A stretch of DNA of 64,000 bases. Source: Hypericum androsaemum. Taxonomy: Eukaryota > Streptophyta > Magnoliopsida > Malpighiales > Hypericaceae. The stretch spans positions 9,865,570 through 9,929,569 of the forward strand of contig OZ023186.1 in the NCBI GenBank assembly GCA_963995505.1. Reading direction: 5' to 3'. The position numbers and the translations under genes are program-made. The notes below the pieces were generated by a model. It was given only the letters and a program-made list of their open reading frames with translations. It made no database searches and was not told the DNA's origin. Shown here piece by piece: positions 44,955 through 56,289 of this stretch; the first letter of the stretch is position 1; every line of letters begins with the position of its first letter.

Positions 44955-46556
44955 TGATGAGTGTGAAAATACTCTATCATCTATTTATGTTTTACTGTCA
45001 ATTTTCCATTGTTTCTAGTATTGTTGTGTGTTATTTATCGTTGTATTGTTATATTTCGTGTTTTGAACGTTTTAGTATAGTTATTGTGATTTTCATTAGT
45101 TTCGTTCATTTTTATTTCAAGGAGGCTTTGTGGTGATGCGGGGAGGATATTGGTGTACTTTGGAGCGCGTCAACGACGATCGGATCAGCCTTGAAGAAAT
45201 GGTGCACGATCGGGAAGGCGACAACATTGGGCAAACTGACCTCAAGCGACTTAAATGCCGATAACTTTCTCATATAAAGTCCAATGAAGGCAAGAAAGGT
45301 GGCGCTGGAAAGAAGACATCCGGATCTACAATGTTTTATTTATAGTCTTTTTCAAATTCAAAGTCTAAGAGAGTCAAAAGTGCACATGAAGTCAAGCTTT
45401 AAATCTGAGGACTCGCCTGACCGAAATCGGCTAAAATTCCAGGACCATTCCGGAATTTGCCAGGACGTTTTCTTGGCTGCCATCCCACACCCTTTTGGCT
45501 GGAATTCCACTAACAAACTCCCCATACTCCACTACCTTCCATTGTCTCCCACTATCTCCAATTGTCTCCCACTATCTCCCACTCCACTTCTCCATAGTCC
45601 ACTAACACATTCTCCACCATTGACTCATTCATTCTCTCTTCCTTCCTCCAACCAATTCCGTGGCTACTCTTCCTCTTCTCCAAGAACCAAAAACGTGGCT
45701 GCCAACCAAGGAGAGGAGGAGAGGAAAAACGTGGCCATCCTTTGAAGAAGCAAGGAGAGGAAGCCATTGTAGAAGTGCTTGGAAATAACTTGAAGAAGGA
45801 GCTAGGAGGGATCTCTTGAAGAACCATTGAGCTTTCCTAAAATCTTCCTTTATGTTCATGTTCTATTTACTTTGTTCAATGGATAATTTGTGTTGTTTGT
45901 TGAACATGAGTGAGTCGTCAATTTGTGGGTTAGGTGCCTTGATGGCATCTACTTAGCCTATGGTTTTGTGGGGTTAATATGTTAAGGTTTATGAACTAGT
46001 TAATGTATTTAATGCTTAATCTTGATTGATCACCTTGATTATGAACTAAGTTAATGCTAATCGCCGGGAGGAGTTAGGATTAACAGACCATTTAACTAGT
46101 TAACTAGTTGCCTATTGAAAAGGGATCTCTTTAGGTGGTTAGTTGTCCAAAGGATGATGTTGATAATCGGTAGTTAGTTGGATTAGTTTGCTAATTAGTC
46201 GCGGGAGCGCGGTCGGTTCACCTAAGCCTAATTAACTATCGATTTAGACTAATCGGTCGCGGGAGCGTTGCTTAGTTGCTTAAGGAACATCCGGACCATA
46301 ACATGAACTTAATAAACCCCATATACCATTTGGTTATTTAGTTGTCATTGGCACCAAGCCCACTCTTTCCTTTATTGTTTAAATCTTCTCGTTATCTAGT
46401 CGTTGTAGTAACCAATTCGTGTTTGGAATTGACAAATTCATCACTCGTAGTCCTAAACTAGTGGTGAAGTCAAATTTGCGGCCTAGCTTAGTCCTTGTGG
46501 GACGACAATCCCGTACTTACTCATTATTGCAAGAGGGGTAAAAATCCTTCCTTTCA
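44955..46556 (+). repeat. Athila-like 3' LTR (1,602 bp)
   Basis: TGATGAGTGTG to CCTTTCA, directly after the polypurine tract. Longer than the 5' LTR by two blocks. Confidence 0.9.
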
Positions 46557-46764
46557 GTCCTTTCTTAATGTCCTTGTTTTGACGAACTTGTGGTGCCAAA
46601 GGGTTGCTCACCTCTGCCTTGACGATAGTAAGTTACTTGGAGAAAGATGATGGTCATTACTCTTATCTAGGAGGTCTAGGTCGTCGTCCTCACAGACATA
46701 CCCGATCGACTTGTATGGTGACAAGGTGTAGACCTCCAATTACCTTGTCACCTTTCGTATCGCC

Positions 46765-49758
46765 TTACTCCTTGCAAGTAAGACGGACAGCTTGCCCCCT
46801 GGGTATGGCACTGACCGGCCATCGGGCTGTAAGGACCTCCCATTTCACCAAGCTCATATACCAGGAAAACTGATCATCCATGTTGCTCAAGGCCACCCTT
46901 GTCGACACTATGAACCCGTCGTAGAAGACCACCTCAATGTAGCATGCGGCCGACATGAATGGACACGCATTGGCCAACACGATCTCCACCTTTCCATCTA
47001 ATTTCCATTGAATTAGGCATTGGTGGTTGGAAGATGGGGCTACATGACCAGAGCAGATCGAGTTTTGTCCTTTCTCACCAAAGTTGGTCATGACCGTGCT
47101 GATCGAGGTTAGTATCTCCCTCTCCTCACTCGACCTTTTGGGAAGTGAGTGAGGAGGGATGTTCACCACCCTGTTGTCCACGAGAACTCTCTTGACTGAC
47201 TCCCTGCTGATGTGAGCGATGATGTAAAGGAGCTTTAAACGCTCGCATCTTCCTCGGGTGGCCTTTGCGATCGTGATGCTGCCATTAAAGTCCCCTACCA
47301 TAAGTATAGTTGAGTGCGTCTCTCCTACTCGAGGGTCACTAAGGTCTCCTTCAGTCACGTCACCCTTGAAGTAGCTTGGTTGGCCACGTTTCAATCCGAG
47401 GATAGCTGGCGTCATATTGATTTTCAGCCTGCTTGGGAAGTCCCCAAACTCGATGTACCTCATCTCAAGGTCAACCGAGACTTCCTTCTCTTTTTGGTTG
47501 GGTACGGCCTCTTGATGTGCGTCCTTCTTGGGATAGACCTTGGGTATCCACTTACAAATCAACTTACCGCGTAGGTCAGTGGGTGCCTTTGGTCGAACTT
47601 CCTTGACATGTTTGGGGTACATTCTTATTATTACCCTAGAGGCTTCCAACTCTTTCGCCCAACTCTGAGTCGAGGTCGAATGACACTTCACCCACGGACG
47701 AGTTAGAAGCACCTTTTGTTTCTCCAGCTTAACCCTTTGCTCCACGATTTGCCTTTCGAGGTCCTTGATGGCTTGCCTTCTATTCTGGATCTTCCTTTCA
47801 AGGCGACATCTCTGGGTCTTGGTCAGGACATCTCGTGTTGGTGGATCAGGGATGACCCTCTTATCTCTAAGTCGGTTGAAGGCGTACAGGCATGGGTTGG
47901 ACCCGTCTTGAAGGTCCACCTTGATACGAGGATGGCAAAGCCTCCACATCTTGTCCACTTCCCTCGGATAGTAGAACTTCTGATTTCTTGGGATGCCAAT
48001 ATCGAGTGGCCATTCCTGCCCCCCGAGTCTTGCCTTTTGGGTCTTAAAGTCGGCCTTTCCTTGCTTAGGACTATCGGCTCCCCTCAAACAAAAAGACTTC
48101 CAAGCTGTTGGAATTCTATTGTCGGGCAATCTTCCTTGCCCCCCGAGTCTTGCCCCTCGGGTCTTAAGGTCGGCCTTCCCTCGCTTGCGATGATCGGCTC
48201 CCTTAGAACGAAATGACTTGTGAGCGTTTGGTATTTCATTATCAGGCGGCCTTCCGTGTCCCCCGAGTCTTGCCTCTCGGGACTTAGGATCAAATTTTAC
48301 TTTCTTAGGGTCCGGTCGTCCCTGCCCCCCGAGTTTTGCCTCCCGGGTCTTAAGGTCGGCCTTCCCTCGCTTAGGACCATCGGTTCCCCTTGGACGAAAT
48401 GACTTCCAAGCTTTTGGGACGCCGTTATCAGGTGGCCTTTCTTTCCCCCCGAGTCTTGCCCTTCGGGTCCTTAGATTGGCCTTCTCTTGCTTGGGGCTTC
48501 TTTTTTTGCTTCGGTTGACGCCAACCATGGCGACATGAGCAATACGGTGAGGATCCATCGATGATTGATCCTCCAAGAATTGATGCGAGATAAAATCCTC
48601 AGATTGGGAAGATAAGGGTTGCCCTTCCATCCTTTGTCGTCGGGTAGATCCCAATGTCAGCTGACAGTTGACTTCGTCCTCATCGAGATCTTCTTTTCAG
48701 TTGACGTTGTCTTCATCGAGCTCTTCTTCTAGGTTGATTTCATCCTCAGCGAGCTCTTCTTGTCGATTGACATCGTCCTCATCGAGCTCTCCTTGCTGGT
48801 TGACCTCGACCTCATCGAGCTCTTCTTGTCGGTTGACATCATCCTTATCAAGCTTGTCATCCTCATCGAGCTCTTCTTGTCGGTTGATGTTGCCCTCATT
48901 GACCTCGTCATCCTCATCAAGCTCTTCTTGTTGGTTGACATCGTCCTCATCGAGCTCTCCTTGTCGATTGACATCATTCTCACAAAGATCTCTTTGTCGG
49001 TTGACGTCATCCTCATCGAGCTCTTCTTGTTGGTTGACATCGTCGTCATTGAGCTTGTCATCCTCATCGAGCTTGTCATCCTCATTGAGCTCGTCATCCT
49101 CATCGAGCTCATCATCCTCACCGAGCTCTTCTTGTCGATTGATGGGATGGCGGTTGTCCTCCTCGTCTAGGTCCATCTGTGCTTGATCCATGACTTGGAG
49201 GGTCGAGGTAGGATTGGAAACTCTTGAGTCGAACAAATGATTCGTGCAAACATCCCTCCTTTTGAAAGAGTTTTGGTCGGCCGAGACCCTAGATGGGTAT
49301 GACCAATCTTGGGTCAGGGCCGGTTGGTACCAGCTCGATTCTTCTTGGAGATTGCTAGCCCTCGTCCTTGTTGTCTCGTAGTGTCCCGAATGGTTCACTC
49401 CTTGTGTCCCCATCCCCAAGTAAGAAGTTGTTTGGTATGGGGGACTCCTAGGGGTTCCTGGTTGTGGACAATAACCGAACACGCTTGGCGTTGGCGGCGC
49501 CATGGTATAAGGCATATGACCAGTCCATGGTTGTCCGAAGGTTGGTCGGATGGGTAGCGCTTCTTCCCCACGCCTAACAACGGACTCTTCACAGCATCTT
49601 TTGGACTCCTCATAGCACTTCTGAGGGATGAAGGTGGTATATGTCTCCATCGGAACGACGGGTCTATAGAACTCTTCGTAGCTCTTTCGAGCAACATATG
49701 AGGCATATGACTCCATCGGGATGATGCTTGTCTTAGCCGACTTTTTAGAGGAAGCCAA
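46765..49758 (-). CDS. Tat-like element polyprotein, 997 codons with one in-frame UGA
   Basis: One frame runs from MASSKKSAKTSI (49,758) to RGQAVRLTCKE (46,765), broken only by UGA at 48,697-48,699. The repeat pattern continues on both sides of the UGA, at a place where neighbouring units have CGA (Arg), so it is probably a recent point change. N-terminal part: about 190 residues of Tyr/Pro/Ser-rich sequence. Middle: about 13 acidic units of the NRQEELDEDD type (48,700-49,150). After the UGA come four to five basic 40-residue repeats (KADLKTREAKLGGQGRP; about 47,965-48,500), then a charged helical stretch (RRQAIKDLERQIVEQRVKLE). The C-terminal part has KRVLVDNRVVNIPPHSLPKR followed by TVMTNFG, aligning with Tat protease, but the active triad reads Asp-Asn-Arg. 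No gag core, RT or integrase is seen. Confidence 0.75.
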
Positions 49759-49911
49759 AGTAGTTGAGTTCCTCCTTGCGTCAACTGAGATGTAGAAGGT
49801 GTTGGCTCCTTGAAGGGAACCGGTGCAACAGAGTTGTTGGTCGTCTTGGTTGAGCGAAGTAAGACCGCCTTCTCAGACGCCCTCCTTAGTCCCACCGAGC
49901 GTGCCAAAAAT

Positions 49912-51189
49912 ATGTTGCGGGGATAAGTGAACAAGTAACCCGAGACGGATCTGGAGTGGTCGTCCCAAGGTCGGACTAACTAAGCTAGGCTAGGCTAAGC
50001 TATGAACTACGAACTACGGGCTAAGGAAAGAAAAAGCAACAATGATAAGTAAAAGTAAAGTAGTTGTGTGTTGTGTTGTTGGTTGATGTCCGTTCTCTCG
50101 CCCGAGCCCTCCTTATATAGAGTGCCTTGACTTAACCTCTGCGCCTTCACAATAGGAAATCCTAAACCGCCTCCAAGACCTTTGGCTCCGAGTCTCAATC
50201 CCGAGAGATCCGCTTCAAATTATTTGTTCCTAACATGACGGGATCCTCTCGGCTCAACACAAGCCGTCTTCCTTAAATGAACAAATCTCATCCTCGGATA
50301 GGAAGCTTTCAAAACGTGACGACCAAGTGATCGCGGCCTAAAGAGGAACTTACCAAGTCTTGCCAAATATTGAGAATATCGGCTCAAGTTAGGAAAATAT
50401 AGATCGTTTTTGACCTTCTCGAATCTCCCACGCAAAATCTTGACTCAAGTCCGTCATCGCCCAAGACGGACATCTCGTCAGGCCCAAAGTGAATCTCAAA
50501 ATGGGCTCAAGCTAACGGCCTCCTCCACCAAAGTGGACCTATTCTCGGAATCGCCTTCCCGCCTACGAAGGTCAAATGAACTTCCCGCTCGGGTCCAAGT
50601 TGGCTTCTCACCTTCGGCTTCTCGCCTTAGGCTCCTCGCTCGTCTTCTCGCTTTAGGCTTCTCGCTTGGCCTCTCGCCGTAGGCCTCTCACTCGGCTTCT
50701 CGCCACTCGGCCTCTCGCCACTCGGCTTCTCGCTCAGACTTTCGCCACTCGGCCTCTTGCCGTAGGCCTCTCACTCGGCCTCTCGCCACTTGGCCTCTCG
50801 CTCGGCCTCTCGCCGTAGGCTTCTCACTCGGCCTCTCGCCACTCGGCCTCTCGCTCGGCCTTTCGCCACTCGACCTCTTGCCGTAGGCCTCTCACTCGGC
50901 CTCTCGTTCAGCCTCTCACCGTAGGCCTCTCACTCAGCCTCTCGCTCATTTGAGTCGGACGAGTTTCTCGATAGGACTCGGCCATGTGGGCGAGAAAAGC
51001 CCTCGTTTGGTTTTGCCTTCGTGGGCGAGAGGGGCCTCTCGCCCGGGCTCCCCATGAGCGCTCGGTCTCGCCTAAGCGGGCGAGAGGGGCCTCTCGCCCG
51101 GGCTCCTCGTTCCGACGAGCTCGAGCCGATTTCCGCACATCCGGAGATAGACCGTCATCACTCTGAGACATTAATTTTGTGCTCCAACA
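49912..51189 (-). repeat. Tat-like 5' LTR (1,278 bp)
   Basis: TGTTGCGGGG to CCAACA on the plus strand. The primer-binding sequence lies on its left (minus-strand element). It holds about two of the 55-bp units against seven in the partner; 5 x 55 bp accounts for the 272-bp length difference. Confidence 0.9.
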
Positions 51190-51194
51190 ATCTC

Positions 51195-53130
51195 TGGAAG
51201 CAAAAGTCCCGGCTAAATTGGGGCAGAGAGGGGGAAAAAATACAAAATTCTTATATGCAAGTGCCTCTAACCGGAGAGCATCCAACTTTTTGGGAAGCTT
51301 AAATCTGAATAGTGGCATCTCGCATGATCCCGAGATAATTGAAAGAGAGATCCACTCTTATTTCAAGGATCTTTTCTCAGATCCGAAAAGAGTCAGACCG
51401 CGCATCAATTCAGATCTTTTCAAGAAGCTCTCTTCTTCTTTTGATGCTGAACTGGAGAGAGAGCCTACACCTGAGGAAGTGAAAGACGCGGTTTGGAGCT
51501 GCTCAGGTGACAAGGCGCCTGGGCCGACGGCTTCAATTTGAAATTCTGCATGGCAAACTCGGATACTATCAAGGATGATGTCTTCTGTTACGTTATGAAC
51601 TTCTTTAGAACTTGATTTATGCATAGGATGATTGTTGTCTCCTTCATCACTTTGATCCCAAAGGTTCCCAGTTCGTCCCTCTTGTCTAACTATCGACCCA
51701 TTAGTCTTGTGGGGAGCATTTACAAGTCTGTAATTGATGAGGTCATCAGTTGGTGAGGGCAAGTCTGTAATTACTCTAAGCTTATGGCAAACAGAATCAA
51801 GTCTGTAATTGGTGAGGTCATCAGTTGTGAACAATCTGCTTTTATTAGTGATAGGCAGATCGTTGATAGCATCATGGTCACTAATGAACTCATTAGCTAT
51901 TTGAAGGCCAAGAAGATGGAAGGAATTCTGATTAAACTGGATTTTAAAAAGGCATTTGATTCTGTTGACTAGGGATACTTCGATGAGGAAAGGGGATCAA
52001 CAAGTTTCGGTCTGAAGTTGAGGCAATGGATTCGCTGCTGTTTGTATTCTTCTTGTGCTTCAGTTCTGGTCAATGGATGTCCAACCACCATGTTCGATCT
52101 TCAACGTGGCAAAGTCAACCTCATCAGGTTTCTTCTCTGTGCCTTGCCTATGTACTTCATCTCGATCTACAAAAATCCATGTTGGCGTTATCAAAGAGGT
52201 TGAGAAAAAGTTGCGACAGTTCCTCTGGTCCGGGAACTTGTTTTCTGCTGGCATCAAACTGAAACTTGGGGCTGGTGAGAGCTTGTTCTTTTGGACTGAT
52301 AAGTGGTTTGGAGATCAACTACTGTGTCTGTTGTTTCTCAGGCTTTACTCTATTTCGCTCCAATAATCTGCTAAAATAAGTCACTACTGCATCAAAGATG
52401 GGCAGAGCTGTAGTTAGAAACTGAGATCGCGAAGAAGCCTGCGAGCCTGGGAAGAGGATTTCGAGGCTCATCTCTTGCAAATGCTTGATCAGGTCACCTC
52501 GACTGACACAAAAGACATATTTTTATGGGGGGATGGAGGCGATGCAGAGTATACAACAAGGAATATGAAGCTTGCTTATTTTGGCTCCAGCAACCTCCAA
52601 CTGCAACCAGATCTAAACCAGGTTTGGTCTGGCAATATCCTGTGTTTCTTGTGGTCCGCTTTACAGGATAAACTGGCCACAAGAACTAATCTAATCTAAT
52701 CAAAAGGCGGCAGCTAGATCCGTGGGATCGTCTTTTCCCGTTGTGTGGGGATGAAGATGAAACAAGTTTCAACTTGTTCTTTAACTGCAGAATCATTAGA
52801 CACATTTGGTTTTTTTTTTTTTAGGAAACTTGGTGCAAGATGGTGTGGGGGTCCAAATGTGAAGAACCAGTTAACTCACTGGATGGGCCTAGTTCGAACG
52901 ATGCAGCTTAAAGAAGTGTGGTTCATAATCTTTGGCGCTTCAATGTGGGGTATTTGGAATCACCGTAGCAAAGTGATTTTTGATGAAGCTACAATTGACG
53001 GTCAGGCCCTAAAGAATTCGATCATCTGCCACACACAAGAATGGATTTGCTGGGCAGAATTGCTAAAAGAGAATTGTAATCAAGACTTCATCTTGTGGCT
53101 GAAGTCGAGATCGACGGGTGACTAGTATTT
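51195..53130 (+). pseudogene. LINE-1 ORF2 (reverse transcriptase) remnant
   Basis: The region before RT (NTKFLYASASNRRASNFLGS, EIHSYFKDLF, PTPEEVKDAVWSCSGDKAPG) is recognisable. RT pieces follow: EQSAFISDRQIVDSIM and ILIKLDFKKAFDSVD (51,784-51,972), with the first catalytic Asp. The active-site FADD block is missing: sequence jumps near 52,100 to GKVNLIRFLLCALPMYF, a region normally downstream of RT. The tail has a zinc-binding RVT-like segment (about 52,660-52,800) and IIFGASMWGIWNHRSKVIF. Many stops; inactive. Confidence 0.85.
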
Positions 53131-53579
53131 CGGCGGCATATTGGTTGGTATTTCCTTCTGGATGGTATGTGGTTGAAGGTTCCGAGCTTCAATGGCATTA
53201 TGTTTTCAATCTTTTGTATCCGGAATAGGTTTATTATATTGGTGTTTACCGCTAGCGACTTTTGTTTCGCCATTAACAACGGGATGGATTGTCAGGTCTA
53301 TGATGTTCAGGGGTACCTTTTGTATGTTGTATAATTTACCCTATACTATTGAAAGCTTACTTATAAAAAAAATAGAACTCTTGGAAGTGTAAATAACATT
53401 CGCATCTGAAGAGTTCGATTTTTCAAGATCAAATATTGTTCATGTAGTATAGGGTTATTTCAACTTTTCGAAAATCAAATTTCATACAAAATTCAATATT
53501 TCCCAAGCCACAAAATACTTGGCCATGTTGGATACAGGTACTCCTTGATGCCAGTTGATCTTTTTCCTGTGAAGTATGC

Positions 53580-54663
53580 TCAATCTTTGGCACATCCGCT
53601 ATGACTTTCAGTCCATTTTTCCCCACATCCATAGCAGAACTCATATCTACACCTGAAACCACATTCAAATTATGAAGTAGATTCGGAATTCATACATATT
53701 ATTAACCAAAATTATGAAGTAGCCAATTCATTTCGGTTCATCACAACAATAATAAACTTATCAGCCTCCAATTTATCGTAAGCAACAAACTAGTTGTCAT
53801 TAGGGAGCAGAATTTCTTTATAATACAACCCGTCTCGAACATGAATCAGGGACGTGTCTATATTTCATACGGTTTCAACAATAAAAGGGTAAACGCAAAA
53901 GAGACAGATACCTGCAGACCATATGAGCGCAGCCTTCTATCCTTTCAACATAGAACTTGCACTTGGGGCACCTGCTCCATTTCTTGTCCTTCGCAAGCCG
54001 CATAAGCATAACATCGTCCCTCCCCTTCTCGTCCTTGCCCAACTTCTGGTACTCCTTGCACCCTAGCCCGCCGTGCCACGGCACGGAGCACCGAGCACAG
54101 AACAGCCTCCGGCAGAAAGGGCACTCTGCTTCGGCAATGCCGCTCTCTCCCTTCCCAGCCACATCGGAAAACATCATGCAGGAACAGTCCTTGTACGGAC
54201 AATAAAACTTCTGGTTTGCATCGATCATCTCGCGGCACAGAAGATCCGACCAATCATCGATCAACCACTGGGGAAGGATCGGCCTGCAGGCCTCCAAATA
54301 GAGCACCACCTTGCAACCCAATTCAGGGCATCCAACACAGGACACATTCTCTTGCAACTTTGCGAACACGTGCTTGATCACACAATCCGAGCAGTACGAA
54401 TGCGCGCAGCTCAAGCCCTTGAACATCTCCATCTTCTCCTTCCTCTCCATGCATATCCCGCAGAAGCTCATCGACGAATCGCCAACAGCAGAGTAAGCAC
54501 CAACTTTCGCACCGTCCTCGTGATCAGGACATGGCTTCACCTCAGAAATGATGAGGCTACCCATTAGAGCCTCCTCTAACTGTAACTCTTCTGCGTACTT
54601 GGCGTCATCCGGGAACGTGTGATCATTTGAGAGAAGAAGATCCCAAATGTAGTTTGTTGCCAT
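53580..54663 (-). CDS. RBR-C: RING-between-RING E3 ubiquitin ligase
   Basis: Exons 54,663-53,912 and 53,652-53,580, with a 259-bp intron at exactly the RBR-A position (TGCAG|GTATCT ... TTTCAG|GTGTAG), encode 274 residues. RING1 is complete (CGIC at 68-71, SCAHSYC with His88, CSDC). The IBR has FYCPYKDC, CPFCRRLFCARC, PWHGGLGC. RING2 has CPKC, EGCAHMVC with catalytic Cys245, and exon 2 CRYEFCYGCGEKW to HSGCAKD. All expected zinc ligands and the catalytic cysteine are present, making this the best-preserved of the three paralogues. The N-terminus is about 20 residues shorter than in RBR-A. No membrane segment. Substrate unknown. A LINE inserted about 210 bp beyond the stop has displaced the original 3' flank. 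Confidence 0.9.
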
Positions 54664-55973
54664 TTTCTATTGATGCAGAATCTCTAACTCTAGATCGATA
54701 GCCACCCGGATTGTTTATATGTATTTAAATAAAAGCAATAAGATTTCCTAATCAAAAAAGGATAGTAAAAAAAGTTTTAATAATTGGCTCTCGGATTATT
54801 CCACTTCCTCCAAATTCCGACCTTTGCTATTCACTTAAAAGCGATAATTAATAATCTGATCGGAGATTGCAACGTATCGGTGAAATTAAAATCCTATATT
54901 TTAAGTGATTTACGGTTTAATCCTGAACCCCAAAGTGGAATTGGAAAATCTCTAGTTGGCGTATTGGCTTCCATAAAGAGAGAAATCATTCCAATTATGA
55001 TGGGGGTTAAAATTGGTACGGGATTTTTTTTAATGAATGAAAAATATATTATTGAAATATTTCTCTTTAAATAGGATCGGATACTAAAATGTGAAAATAA
55101 GATATTCACTCAAAAACTCAATCTGGTTAGCTGCATCATCCTCGAATTTGTTTTTTTTTAATTTAGAACTGAGATACCCACTAATATTTATTTACCGCGT
55201 GCTAAAACTGTAGAACGTTTACAACAAAGAAAGCTAACTCCTCGTATCATCTAAATATACATTAATGCATATAAAAAAATACTAGAAAGACATAATTATA
55301 TCATATGGTCAAAGTATGCTTAGAGAAAATATTTGCTACCTGTTTCCCCTCGCTAAATGTGTGTAGTATCTGTGTCATCCACAGAGAAGTAGTACTCGAG
55401 CTCAACTAATAAGATATAAGTATCTTGCATTATTAAAAATAAATATTTACATTCCTGTATTATAAAAATACTCACCAAAAACCACAAATTAATCAAAATA
55501 CCAAAATTAAATACCACAAAAAGTTCATTGTACTCTCCTGAAAAATAAAATACCACAAAATTCTTCACTCCGCCATCTCACTCCTGCTCTCCGAAAATTA
55601 AAGAAATGAGAGATCGTAACTTATGAATTATATATTATTAAACAACAAGATTCAAAACTTCTCGTCACAGATCTCCCTCTCCCGCGAGCGAGATGTGGAA
55701 AACCTAGAACTCCATGATTTAGCTCGGGAAAAGAGGGGAAAAGAAGCGGTTACTTTTACAAACAAACTTCCCAATTTTCAATTATCTGGTACAAGTTGTA
55801 CTTAGACTACTTGTCCACGTGTAACTCGACTTTACCCTATTTACAATTGTGCCATCTAGTCTTATCTACAAATATTCTGTTGGGCCTAATCTGAGCCCCC
55901 AATCTTGGACGACGACATATTGCCGACGATCGGAAGCAGAGAAAGACTAAATAGAAAAATAAGAGATAAGAAG
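54664..55973. other. Upstream region of RBR-C and unassigned spacer
   Basis: 54,664-54,975 matches the upstream DNA of RBR-A and RBR-B (ttccgacctttgctattc, gatcggagattg, ttggcgtattggcttcca) and likely contains the promoter. From 54,980 similarity to the other copies ends. 55,080-55,600 is A+T-rich with no gene. A short frame at 55,623-55,805 is not supported by any motif. Confidence 0.5.
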
Positions 55974-56262
55974 TGTTAGAGATTTTGAGAAATTAAAGAG
56001 GAAACGATTTGTGGGTTTATTTTTTATTCTATTTGGATTAGGTTTTGGACTCCTAATTTGACCTAGATAGCTTACTTGATGTATAAGGGTTTGCTTCTAT
56101 ATAAAAGCATGTTACCCTAAGGTTTTGTATAGCTTTGTGACTCGGATCCATCAATAAAATTTCTCCTTTCTCACCGTGGACGTAGGCACTAGGCCGAACC
56201 ACGTTATCTCTTGTGTACGTGTTCTTTGCGCGTTTTGTTCCCTAGTTGCTGAATTCATAACA
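55974..56262 (+). repeat. Compact copia 5' LTR (289 bp)
   Basis: Contains a TATA-like ctatataaaagc at about 56,097 and an AATAAA signal near 56,153. Confidence 0.92.
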
Positions 56263-56289
56263 ATTGGTATCCAGAGCTTGGGTTGGAGG

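Larger units (their letters stand above)
37885..46556 (+). mobile_element. Athila-like gypsy element with RT deleted
   Basis: LTRs at 37,885-39,282 and 44,955-46,556 start TGATGAGTGTG and end CTTTCA. The flanks carry an exact 5-bp duplication gtcct (37,880-37,884; 46,557-46,561). The primer-binding site attggcgccgttgcc (39,283 on) is the classic Athila-type one. Agtgtgggggtg is the polypurine tract before the 3' LTR. The inside carries gag and protease joined to the integrase tail, then a 2.6-kb non-coding stretch. It is inserted in the Tat-like element. Confidence 0.92.
36277..51189 (-). mobile_element. Tat-like non-autonomous gypsy element (minus strand)
   Basis: LTRs at 36,277-37,826 and 49,912-51,189, starts TGTTGCGGGG and ends CCAACA, with an exact 5-bp duplication atctc (36,272-36,276; 51,190-51,194). 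On the minus strand the 5' LTR is followed by TATTTTTGGCACGCTCGG, a primer-binding region typical of Tat-type elements, and the 3' LTR is preceded by a GCGGGGGCCAT purine tract. Without the nested Athila-like element the inside is about 3.4 kb, carrying one long reading frame but no RT, RNase H or integrase. LTRs are very similar apart from a minisatellite. Confidence 0.87.
36067..53370 (+). mobile_element. LINE-1: 5'-truncated LINE split by LTR elements
   Basis: LINE sequence occupies 36,067-36,276 and 51,195-53,370 (about 2.4 kb). It ends in a short A tail (53,364-53,370). The flanks carry a target duplication: aaatagaactctttggaag at 36,048-36,066 and aatagaactcttggaag at 53,371-53,387, differing by one T. 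The insertion separates the RBR-C gene from its 3' flank. The 5' end lacks ORF1 and endonuclease, typical of incomplete reverse transcription. Confidence 0.88.

Noticed and set aside
48668..49186. Ser-rich and Ile/Leu-rich plus-strand frames of 130-170 codons
   Set aside because: They are the complement and other-frame readings of the GAGGAC-type acidic repeats of the Tat-like polyprotein.
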